DNA from: DATAPE01 sp036265345
Lineage (GTDB): Bacteria; Actinomycetota; CADDZG01; WHSQ01
Assembly: GCA_036265345.1 (NCBI GenBank)
Contig: DATAPE010000218.1
Coordinates: 1 to 20,697 of the forward strand
Reading direction: 5' to 3'
Length of the DNA: 20,697 nt
Shown here: piece after piece, positions 7,121 through 13,588 of the stretch
Layout: the number at the start of each line of letters is the position of its first letter
Numbering within the stretch: the first letter of the stretch is position 1
Program-made: the position numbers and the translations under genes
The notes under the pieces: model-generated
Told to the model about the DNA's origin: nothing
What the model saw: the letters and a program-made list of their open reading frames with translations, nothing else
The model's database searches: none

Positions 7121-8365
7121 TCACCCAGCGATCCGCCCGCGCGCCGATTCCGCCACGTGCACGATCTCACCCCCGCAGATGACCACCGCCACGGGATCGT
7201 GGTCGGGGCGGTAGGTGACCTCTTCGAAACTCGGTGCCTCCAGCAAGACCATGTCGGCGCGGTACCCCGGCTGAAGGCGTCCTACCTCGTTGTCGAGACC
7301 AACGACGTAGGCGGCATTTACTGTGGCGGCGGCCAGCGCTTCGAAGGGGCGGAGACCGTACAGGCGGCATGCGAGCGCCATGACGAACGGCATCGAGTGG
7401 ATCGGGGACGTTCCGGGGTTGAGGTCGCTGCCCAACGCCACGATCGCCCCCTTGTCGATCAGGTCTCGGGCCAATGGCTTCTTCGCCTGCCGGAGGGTGA
7501 AGGTCGCTCCGGGCAGCAGGACTGCCGCGGTGTCGCTGGCCGCGAGGTCGCCTGCCGCGTCGACCGAGGTGTGATTGAGGTGATCGGCGGACCTGAAGCC
7601 CCACCTCGCCGCAAACGCGCCTGCCTGGCCGTCCTCGAGTTGGTCCGCGTGAACGCGCATGCGCAAACCGAGATCATCGGCGGCGCTGGAGAGGCGAGCC
7701 GCGTGCTCGAGCGCGAATGCGATCGATTCGACATAGAGATCGCAAGCACTTGCAAGCCCCTCATCCGCGGCGGCAGGCAGCAGCTGCTCGGCGGCCTCTC
7801 CTACCCATTCTCCCGCCGACTTGCCGTGAGGGATCGCGTGCGCGGCCAGGCAGGTCGTGACGACCGTTTGGGGAACGCTGTCGGCAAGCCGGCGCGCCAA
7901 GCGCAGCTGGCGCAGCTCTGCCTCGACCGATAGGCCGTATCCCGATTTGGTCTCGAACGTTGTCGTGCCGTGAGCCAGCATCGAACGAGCCAGCTTCTGG
8001 GAGAAATCGAGGACCTCCTCGTCGGAGGCGTTGGCGAGCATCCGCGCGGAGCGATAGATCCCGCCCTCTTCGGAGTGCAGCGCCTCGTAACGAACCCCGG
8101 AGAGGCGGGCCGCGTCTTCATCGGCGCGCCACCCATAGAACGGCAGATGCGTATGCGGATCGACGAATCCTGCGACCACGGTGCAGCCGGAGCCATCGAT
8201 CGTGACATCGCACGGGCGTTGCTCCCCCATCGAAGCGATCGAGGCCCCCTGGCACGCGACAGAGACCCCCTCCAATGTCTCAAGCTGCTGGGACAGCTCC
8301 CCGCGCACCGGCCCACTCCCGGAGAAGGTCACCACGCGAGCTCCGTCGACGGCGAGAGAGCTCAT
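7121..8365 (-). CDS. hutI: Imidazolonepropionase
   Basis: HutI hydrolyses 4-imidazolone-5-propionate to N-formimidoyl-L-glutamate, the third histidine-degradation step. The 414-aa protein shows the metal-binding DPHTHLPFYG (HTH at 71-73), TTFETKSGYGL, HADQLEDG, SADHL and the GSDLNPGTSPIHSM segment with the metal-ligand Asp. All are collinear with the imidazolonepropionase family. It is on the opposite strand to hutU and hutH and ends 44 bp from hutH in a convergent arrangement. Its ATGA start overlaps the stop of the upstream metallo-beta-lactamase gene by 4 bp, implying cotranscription from the 9.4-10.1 kb side and separate control from hutH and hutU. Confidence 0.97.
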   Translation of the reverse strand: MSSLAVDGARVVTFSGSGPVRGELSQQLETLEGVSVACQGASIASMGEQRPCDVTIDGSGCTVVAGFVDPHTHLPFYGWRADEDAARLSGVRYEALHSEEGGIYRSARMLANASDEEVLDFSQKLARSMLAHGTTTFETKSGYGLSVEAELRQLRLARRLADSVPQTVVTTCLAAHAIPHGKSAGEWVGEAAEQLLPAAADEGLASACDLYVESIAFALEHAARLSSAADDLGLRMRVHADQLEDGQAGAFAARWGFRSADHLNHTSVDAAGDLAASDTAAVLLPGATFTLRQAKKPLARDLIDKGAIVALGSDLNPGTSPIHSMPFVMALACRLYGLRPFEALAAATVNAAYVVGLDNEVGRLQPGYRADMVLLEAPSFEEVTYRPDHDPVAVVICGGEIVHVAESARGRIAG

Positions 8366-9384
8366 GCCGTAGCAGCGGGCTGGCGGCGAATCTTGATGTA
8401 GGCGCGGCTCCCGTCGTCGCGCGTCACCTGATCGACCTCGCCTCGGCGCTGCAGGTAGACCAGGTGGGCGATCGCTTCTCCGATCGCAAGTCTGCGTTGG
8501 AAATCGAACAGCTCGGGGCCGAAGACCTCGTCGGTTATCTCCGACACCGTGTGCGGCTCCCAGCGGATCACCTGAAGGATCGCTCCCAGGCGCCGATCGT
8601 GATGGCTGGCGATCACGCCGGCCCGGGCAGCCCCCTCATCAAAGGGCCTTCCGTGCCCGGGAAGGACGAGAGAGGGCTCGAGGGCTGCGACCTTCGCCAG
8701 TGAATCGAGGTAATCCCCCAGCGCATCGGCGTCGCCGTGGCCCTCCGCGAAATCGATATGGGGAGTGACGGTGGGGAGGAGGTGATCGCCGGATATGAGC
8801 AGACCGTCATTCTGGCTGAACAGGCAGATGTGCGACGCGGAATGGCCGGGCGTGTGGACGACCTCCCACGACCTGCCGCTGCAGGTAAGGTGCTCGCCAC
8901 CTTCTACCCTGGTCGCCGGGTCGACGACGTCGGAGACGTAGGCGCGCCAATCTTCGAACGCGGTCAGCTCGCGCAACTCCTCTTCAGGCACGCCGAAGCC
9001 CTCCAGCAGGCGACCAAGTCGCTCCGCGGCGCCGGCAGGGTTGCGATATGCGTCGAGCTCACCTCGGCTGCTCGCGTGCATCACCAGCTCGGCCCCCGTC
9101 TCCGCGACGAATCTTGCTGCCATCCCGTAATGGTCCACGTGAGGATGCGTAACGACCAGCCGCTTCACGTCTCGCGGCTCGGCGTCGCACGCGCGCATCG
9201 CGGCCACGATCTCGTCCCAGCCATGAGCCGGTTCGCTGAGTTGAAAGATCCCGCAATCCACGAGCATGCAGCCCGCCTCGTCCGTCAACAGGTAGGCATT
9301 GACCCGCTCGAGGCCCGGGAACGGCAACGGGAGAACCAGGCGGAAGACCCCGGGGGCCGGTTCGCGCCTGCGGTGTTCGATCAC
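8362..9384 (-). CDS. Metallo-beta-lactamase-fold hydrolase with C-terminal winged-helix-like region
   Basis: A 340-aa MBL-superfamily protein. It has the metal motif THPHVDH near residues 79-85, then HTPGHSASH, SGDHLLP and PGHGRP, the expected order of zinc ligands. The region after about residue 250, with SHHDRRLGAILQ and IGEAIAHLVYLQRRGEVDQV, matches the LACTB2-like C-terminal helical/winged domain. The substrate is unknown; relatives act on thioesters, small esters or nucleic acids. Translational coupling to hutI (4-bp overlap) hints at an accessory hydrolytic role in the same pathway, but that is only context. The start is GTG 9384, 16 nt after the dodecin stop. Confidence 0.88.
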   Translation of the reverse strand: MIEHRRREPAPGVFRLVLPLPFPGLERVNAYLLTDEAGCMLVDCGIFQLSEPAHGWDEIVAAMRACDAEPRDVKRLVVTHPHVDHYGMAARFVAETGAELVMHASSRGELDAYRNPAGAAERLGRLLEGFGVPEEELRELTAFEDWRAYVSDVVDPATRVEGGEHLTCSGRSWEVVHTPGHSASHICLFSQNDGLLISGDHLLPTVTPHIDFAEGHGDADALGDYLDSLAKVAALEPSLVLPGHGRPFDEGAARAGVIASHHDRRLGAILQVIRWEPHTVSEITDEVFGPELFDFQRRLAIGEAIAHLVYLQRRGEVDQVTRDDGSRAYIKIRRQPAATA

Positions 9385-9400
9385 ACCGATCTATGGGCTG

Positions 9401-9610
9401 CTATTCGTGGATCTGTTCCTTGATCACGAATGAGACGCGCACCAGCACGCGGTATTTGATCTCCTGGCCCTCGACTATCCCCTCGATCCGCTCTACTTCG
9501 AAGGAAGTCAACCCTTTCAACGTCAGACTGGCTCGATGAACCGCTTCGTTGACCGCCTCTTCGATGCTCGCGCCGGTCGCGGTGAGGTCGATCGATTTCT
9601 GAACTGCCAT
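9401..9610 (-). CDS. Dodecin family protein
   Basis: A 69-aa protein of typical dodecin length and layout: beta strand (MAVQKSIDLTATG), one helix (SIEEAVNEAVHRASLTLKG), then two long strands (SFEVERIEGIVEGQEIKYRVLVRVSFVIKE). Dodecins assemble as hollow dodecamers that store flavin, and some bind coenzyme A or calcium. The tryptophan that sandwiches the flavin in classical dodecins is absent; the equivalent segment reads GLTSFEVER. Flavin binding should therefore not be assumed. It sits 19 nt downstream of the histone-like gene and 16 nt upstream of the MBL gene, so it is probably in the same operon. Confidence 0.87.
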   Translation of the reverse strand: MAVQKSIDLTATGASIEEAVNEAVHRASLTLKGLTSFEVERIEGIVEGQEIKYRVLVRVSFVIKEQIHE

Positions 9611-9629
9611 CGAGTCAGCCGGGGCCGGG

Positions 9630-10064
9630 CTAGACCTTGGCCCTCTTGCGCGCTGCCTTAGCGCGTGCTTGGGCCTTGCGCGCGGCGGCCGAACTGGACG
9701 CCTTCGCCTTGGAAGCTGCAGAGCGGCTCTGCGCGCCGGCGCTTGCCGATGACGATTGAGCGGCGATCCTGGCGGCTTCCGCGGCTCGCTTCGCGCTGAT
9801 CCTCGCCCGCTTCATCTCTTTCGACCCGGCAACGTCCTTGGCCCGGCGCCGTCCCACCTTCACCGCGGTCTTGGCAAGACCCTGCATCGCTTCCGCGGTC
9901 GCCTGACGGTGCTTGCGGACCTTCTTTGCGTCACTGGTCTTGGCAACGTCTCTCACCGTCTTGCGAGCGGCGTCGGCTGCCTTCCGGGCGACGCTCTGCA
10001 GGTCTCGCCCTGCCTGACTCAGCTCCTTGCGGGCGACGGCTGCAGGAGTCGTCTTCTTGAACAT
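9630..10064 (-). CDS. Histone H1-like Lys/Ala-rich basic protein
   Basis: A 144-aa low-complexity, strongly basic protein. The N-terminal half is a charged helical region (ARKELSQAGRDLQSVARKAADAARK). The C-terminal half is an Ala/Lys/Ser/Arg repeat tail (ASKAKASSSAAARKAQARAK and onward) like the tails of actinobacterial HupB or bacterial H1-like proteins. No HU core domain is visible, so it is not HupB itself. A role in binding DNA or another polyanion is inferred from composition. ATG 10064 has an excellent Shine-Dalgarno sequence, GGAGGAGG, at 10077-10070. A TAGTCT box at 10103-10098 could be its -10, giving a short leader. It contrasts with the leaderless neighbours and suggests strong translation. 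Confidence 0.82.
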   Translation of the reverse strand: MFKKTTPAAVARKELSQAGRDLQSVARKAADAARKTVRDVAKTSDAKKVRKHRQATAEAMQGLAKTAVKVGRRRAKDVAGSKEMKRARISAKRAAEAARIAAQSSSASAGAQSRSAASKAKASSSAAARKAQARAKAARKRAKV

Positions 10065-10131
10065 GAGGTCCTCCTCCGATATGGCTTAGGGACCAAGAGA
10101 CTACCTTTTCCCCCGCCTGCGGCGCGCGACT

Positions 10132-10593
10132 CTAGTCAGCCTCGGTGGTCTCCGATGGATCCAGAACGGGCACCTGCAACCCAAGCCGGGCGAACATCGC
10201 CTTCATCTGATCTGCGGGCCATCCTCGATCGCGCAGCTCCGCAAGCAGCAACAGCGAAAGATTGTTCAGGTCCTCATCTTCGAAGGATTCGTAGCCATCC
10301 AGAAAACCGCGCGCGTAATCCCACGACACGTACTCCTCGGGGTCGGGGTCGTAGGCAGGTTCGTGGACGGGAGACTCACCCTGGTCGAGAAGCTGTTCGA
10401 GGTTGCCTTCCAGTAGATCCCACGTGAGGTAGTGATCCTCTTCACAGTCGGGGCAGAAGAAAACTGCCCCCTTCAGGCCGCGCGAGCCGAGCATCTCCCG
10501 CAAGGCCCTGACATCCACCAGGTCCTGGCGCAGCAGATCCCGCTCTTCTTCCTCTAGTGGAGCTTCCTCGCGCGAGGAATCGTCTTCGTCCAC
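10132..10593 (-). CDS. DUF5319 family protein
   Basis: A 153-aa acidic protein of the actinobacterial DUF5319 family, function unknown. Diagnostic segments are RDLLRQDLVDVRALREMLGSRGLKG, then FCPDCEEDHYLTWDLLEGNL with a CxxC at residues 47-50, then HEPAYDPDPEEYVSWDYARGFLDGY. The CxxC plus the adjacent acidic/His residues could bind a metal. Compared with shorter family members it has an acidic N-terminal extension and an extra C-terminal segment (LNNLSLLLLAELRDRGWPADQMKAMF). The start is GTG 10593, which lies 6 nt after TACGAT with no Shine-Dalgarno site, suggesting leaderless expression. The family is useful taxonomically because I know it only from Actinomycetota. Confidence 0.88.
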   Translation of the reverse strand: MDEDDSSREEAPLEEEERDLLRQDLVDVRALREMLGSRGLKGAVFFCPDCEEDHYLTWDLLEGNLEQLLDQGESPVHEPAYDPDPEEYVSWDYARGFLDGYESFEDEDLNNLSLLLLAELRDRGWPADQMKAMFARLGLQVPVLDPSETTEAD

Positions 10594-10599
10594 GCCACT

Positions 10600-10605
10600 A
10601 TCGTA
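10600..10605 (-). promoter_or_regulatory. Putative -10 box of leaderless DUF5319 transcript
   Basis: On the minus strand TACGAT is followed by exactly 6 nt and GTG (10593-10591). No Shine-Dalgarno sequence and no clear -35 are seen. It is the same geometry as the hutH, amidohydrolase and Nudix starts in this window. Confidence 0.45.
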
Positions 10606-10620
10606 AAGGGGAGTTCCCCG

Positions 10621-11394
10621 CTAGCCCAGATAGGCCGTCAGGACCGAGTGTCCGAGGAAGACCGCGATCGTGGTCCCCAGAGCCAGGAAGGGACCGAACG
10701 GCAGCTGCATCTTGCGTCCACCACCGGTGACCACCATCGCGACCAGCCCGATAACGCCGCCCAGCACGAAGGACAGGAACATCCCCACCATCACGATCCC
10801 CCAGCTATCGAGGTAGCCGAGAAACATCCCCAGGAGGAACGACAGCTTCACATCGCCACCCCCCATGCCGGCCGGGTTGATGAAGGCGACCACGAACAGG
10901 AAACCCCCGAAGATCGCCGCGCCTATCGCGGCGTGGAGCAGCGCGTCGGGATAACCTCCCACCACGGCGGCAATCGTCAACCCGGCGGCCCCCGCAGCCA
11001 GCGCAGGAAAGACGACGCGGTCCGGCAAAAGCTTGTGCTCCAGATCGATCGCCGACAAGACGATGAGCACCCAGAAGAAAGCCGCGTAGACGATGGTCTC
11101 GAGATGCAGATGGAACTTCCACGCCGCCAGGCCGAAGAGAACTGCCGCGGCGACCTCCATCAAGGGGTACCGGATCGAACGACTGACACCACAGCTCTGA
11201 CAACGGCCGCGGTGGACGGCTAAGCCCAGCAGCGGGATGTTGTCTACCAACGCGGCATCGGCGCCACAGTTCGGGCACGCGTTCCAGCCTCGAAGGAGCG
11301 GGCTGCGCGCGGGGATCCGATCGGCGACCACACCGGCGAGCTTGCCGAAGAACAGCCCGGCGAGCGCGGCGAGCGCTACGAGAAGGCCGGTCAC
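10621..11394 (-). CDS. Prepilin peptidase (A24 family) with N-terminal methyltransferase domain
   Basis: An integral-membrane aspartic protease that cleaves type IV prepilin leaders and N-methylates the new N-terminus. The 257 aa show the N-terminal domain with the zinc-binding pairs C40/C43 and C65/C68, then about seven hydrophobic segments. The catalytic Asp residues are at 117 (SAIDLEHKLLPD) and 181 (GMGGGDVKL, the GxGD motif). It is full length and bifunctional. The start is GTG 11394, 4 nt after the folP2-like stop. No pilin, PilB, PilC or PilQ gene is in the window, so the assembly genes would have to lie elsewhere. The same enzymes also serve Flp/Tad and competence pseudopili. Confidence 0.95.
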   Translation of the reverse strand: MTGLLVALAALAGLFFGKLAGVVADRIPARSPLLRGWNACPNCGADAALVDNIPLLGLAVHRGRCQSCGVSRSIRYPLMEVAAAVLFGLAAWKFHLHLETIVYAAFFWVLIVLSAIDLEHKLLPDRVVFPALAAGAAGLTIAAVVGGYPDALLHAAIGAAIFGGFLFVVAFINPAGMGGGDVKLSFLLGMFLGYLDSWGIVMVGMFLSFVLGGVIGLVAMVVTGGGRKMQLPFGPFLALGTTIAVFLGHSVLTAYLG

Positions 11395-11398
11395 CTAA

Positions 11399-12256
11399 CT
11401 ATTCCCACAGTCCTCTTACGGGGGCCCGGGGTGGCGTCTTACCCAGCACCGCCGACACCATCCGCACCGTTCGCACCGAAGCCCGGACATCGTGCACACG
11501 AACCATGGCCGCACCATGAAGGACCGACAGAGCGACCACGGCGAGACTTCCCTCCAACCGTTGGTCGAGAGCCAGGGCCAGCGTCTCTCCGACGATGTCC
11601 TTGCGAGATGCCGCGATGAGCACCGGCAGACCGAGGCGGACGAGCTCAGGCAACCTTCGCACCAGCTCTAGCGACTGGAACGTGTTCTTGCCGAAATCGA
11701 GGCCCGGATCGACCATGAGCTGTTGACGCCCTACCCCTGCCTGCAGCGCGGCCCCCTCCAGCTCTCGCCAGCATGCGATCACCGCCGCAACCACATCGTC
11801 GTAGCGAGGATGGCGTGGGCGCCCCCTTATCTGGCCGCCGTTGTGCATCAGAACGAGTCCGGCCCCCGTCTCCGCGCAGACCTCCGCGAGACCTCTGTCG
11901 GCGAGCGCCGACACATCGTTGATCATCGCGGCCCCCGCTTCGATCGCAGCGCGGGCTACCTCGGGCCGCGCGGTCTCCACTGAGATCGGCACGGTAGTGG
12001 CCCCAGCCAGGGCCTCCACCAAGGGAACCAGCCTGCGAAGCTCCTCTGCCGGCGGCACCTCCACACCGGGTCCGGCCCGCACCGCGCCGACGTCGAGGAT
12101 GTCCGCACCTTCCTCGATCAAACCGAGTGAGTAGTCGATGGCATCCTGCAGCACCATGCGCCCCCCGTCGTAGAAGGAATCGGGAGTGCGATTCACGATG
12201 CCCATAACCAAGCAGGTGTCCGTCACCAGCGAATGACGCGCGAGCTCGACCCTCAT
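11399..12256 (-). CDS. folP2: Dihydropteroate synthase paralogue, FolP2 type
   Basis: A 285-aa TIM-barrel protein of the DHPS family. It has GIVNRTPDSFYDGG (residues 19-32), IND (112-114), DFGKNTF, SRKDIVGET and RVHDV as expected. It differs from catalytic FolP1 where the sulfonamide/pABA loop should be. The usual DIGGESTRPG is DVGAVRAGPG (55-64), and the usual SVDT is SVET (92-95). The former is the mycobacterial FolP2 pattern (DVGGVKAGPG), and from memory FolP2 of M. tuberculosis lacks DHPS activity. The C-terminal VRGLWE also resembles FolP2. ATG 12256 overlaps the EamA stop by 4 bp, showing tight coupling. A folate role should not be assumed. Confidence 0.88.
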   Translation of the reverse strand: MRVELARHSLVTDTCLVMGIVNRTPDSFYDGGRMVLQDAIDYSLGLIEEGADILDVGAVRAGPGVEVPPAEELRRLVPLVEALAGATTVPISVETARPEVARAAIEAGAAMINDVSALADRGLAEVCAETGAGLVLMHNGGQIRGRPRHPRYDDVVAAVIACWRELEGAALQAGVGRQQLMVDPGLDFGKNTFQSLELVRRLPELVRLGLPVLIAASRKDIVGETLALALDQRLEGSLAVVALSVLHGAAMVRVHDVRASVRTVRMVSAVLGKTPPRAPVRGLWE

Positions 12257-13173
12257 GGGAGCGTCGCCACCGGCTCCACCGCGGTGACGAGATAGATACC
12301 GAACAGAACCGCCGCGCCTCCGGGAAGAACGAGCGCCGAAGGGACCTCGCCCAAAAGGATGAATGCCAGCGCGGTCGCGAGCACGGGCTCCGCCATCACC
12401 GTCACCGATACGGTGGTGGGATCGATGTCCTTCAACGTGAAGTTGATCAACGTGTGCCCGAGCAACTGGGGGCCCACGATCAAGCCGATGACGGCCCACC
12501 ACGCGTGCGCGCTGTATCCCGTCAGAGGAACGGTCCCCACGATGCAGGCAGCAAGCAGCAGCAGTGCCGACACGGCATAGGTGATGGTCGCGTACTCGAG
12601 GATCCCAAGCTCGCGCCGAGCCGCTTGGCCCGCCATGAAATAGCCCGCCGCCGCCGCGGCTCCGAGGGTCGCGAGGAAGTCTCCCCACAGGGATGAGCCC
12701 CCGAGGTCGCCACCACCGATCAAGGCGGTGCCGGCCAGGGCTATCACTATCCCCACCCAGGTTGAACGCGGGAACCGCTCGTGTTGAAACGCCCACGCGG
12801 CGACCGCGATGAACACCGGTGTGGTCGAGACCAGCAGCACCGACGAGGCGATGGTGGTGATTCGAACGGAACTGAGCCAGGTCGCAAAGTGCGCCGCGAG
12901 AAAGGCGCCGGCCACAACTGGCATGCGCATGTTGCGGCCATCGATCGCGCGCAGACCCCTCCAGGCGAAAGGAGCGAGCGCCGCGGCTCCTGCCGCGCAG
13001 CGCCAGAACGCGATCGCCAGCGGCTGGACCCCAGTCGCATATCTGACGAGCACGGCCGACGTCGAGGCGGCCACGATCCCGACGGACAAGATGATCCAGG
13101 GGGGCCACATGACGCCTGGAGCCGAAGGATGAAGCCCGTGGGGAGAGGGGGCTTCACGTTCTTCCACGGCCAT
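12253..13173 (-). CDS. EamA/DMT-superfamily transporter
   Basis: About 305 aa with roughly ten hydrophobic segments arranged as two EamA repeats. The first starts WPPWIILSVGIVAASTSAVLVRYA, with FWRCAAGAAAL and WLSSVRITTIASSVLLVSTTPVFIAVAAW. The second has EYATITYAVSALLLLAAC through VTVMAEPVLATALAFILLGEVP. Members export or import small metabolites; the substrate cannot be predicted. The stop overlaps the folP2-like start by 4 bp. ATG 13173 is the longest start. A TAGGCT box at 13181-13176 would instead favour a leaderless GTG two codons later (13167). An internal ATG at 13110 would start directly at the first helix. Confidence 0.9.
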   Translation of the reverse strand: MAVEEREAPSPHGLHPSAPGVMWPPWIILSVGIVAASTSAVLVRYATGVQPLAIAFWRCAAGAAALAPFAWRGLRAIDGRNMRMPVVAGAFLAAHFATWLSSVRITTIASSVLLVSTTPVFIAVAAWAFQHERFPRSTWVGIVIALAGTALIGGGDLGGSSLWGDFLATLGAAAAAGYFMAGQAARRELGILEYATITYAVSALLLLAACIVGTVPLTGYSAHAWWAVIGLIVGPQLLGHTLINFTLKDIDPTTVSVTVMAEPVLATALAFILLGEVPSALVLPGGAAVLFGIYLVTAVEPVATLP

Positions 13174-13174
13174 C

Positions 13175-13181
13175 TAGCCTA
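13175..13181. promoter_or_regulatory. Overlapping divergent -10 boxes for EamA and Nudix genes
   Basis: The plus strand TAGCCT (13175-13180) is followed by exactly 6 nt and the Nudix ATG (13187). The minus strand TAGGCT (13181-13176) is followed by 8 nt and an in-frame GTG (13167) of the EamA gene. The boxes overlap by 5 bp within a near-palindromic taGCCTAag core. No Shine-Dalgarno sequence is available for Nudix. The function is inferred. Confidence 0.48.
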
Positions 13182-13186
13182 AGCGC

Positions 13187-13588
13187 ATGGCTGCGAAGAT
13201 CGGCGTTGGCGTGGGCGCCATCGTTACGAGAGATGACCATCTCCTGATGGTGAGGCGCGCTAAAGACCCGGGCCGGGGGCTGTGGTCGATCCCCGGTGGC
13301 CATGTGGAATCCGGCGAGTACCTAACCGACGCCCTCGCGCGTGAGGTGAGAGAAGAAACAGCTCTCGACGTGCAGGTCGGGCACCTTGTGGGAATCCTCG
13401 AGCTTCCGGGCCCGGACCACCTGATCATCCTCGACTACCACGCGACGGTGGGCGGCGACCATGTCGATCCCGTGCCGGGCGATGACGTCGACGATGCGCG
13501 CTGGGTCCCGTTCGGTGAGATCGCAAACCTCGATTGCACCCCACTCTTCGAGGAAACGATGCGCGGTTGGGGCGTCCTACCCGCCTAG
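13187..13588 (+). CDS. Nudix hydrolase
   Basis: A 133-aa single-domain Nudix protein. The Nudix box spans residues 38-60 (G-HVESG-E-YLTDALA-REVREETAL). It matches GX5EX7REUXEEXGU except that the last Gly is Ala. The start (KIGVGVGAIVTRDDHLLMVRRAKDPGRGLWSIPGGH) resembles ADP-ribose or nucleoside-diphosphate-sugar pyrophosphatases, but the substrate is not fixed by sequence. ATG 13187 lies 6 nt after TAGCCT with no Shine-Dalgarno site, so a leaderless mRNA is likely. Its TAG stop shares the palindrome CTAG with the stop of the convergent kinase gene, so there is no room for a terminator between them. Confidence 0.93.
   Translation: MAAKIGVGVGAIVTRDDHLLMVRRAKDPGRGLWSIPGGHVESGEYLTDALAREVREETALDVQVGHLVGILELPGPDHLIILDYHATVGGDHVDPVPGDDVDDARWVPFGEIANLDCTPLFEETMRGWGVLPA

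Noticed and set aside
7096..7130. Short direct repeat (gatcaccggcc-like) between hutH and hutI
   Set aside because: It has only two imperfect copies of a low-information G+C-rich word, with no regular spacing. It is not a CRISPR or a credible operator.
6572..7933. 453-aa plus-strand ORF across hutH and hutI
   Set aside because: It overlaps the ends of two clear enzymes in another frame or strand, and its residues are Arg/Gly/His-rich without a domain.
12257..13108. Upstream extension of the folP2-like ORF
   Set aside because: The extension lies in another frame of the EamA gene. ATG 12256 with its 4-bp overlap is the natural start.
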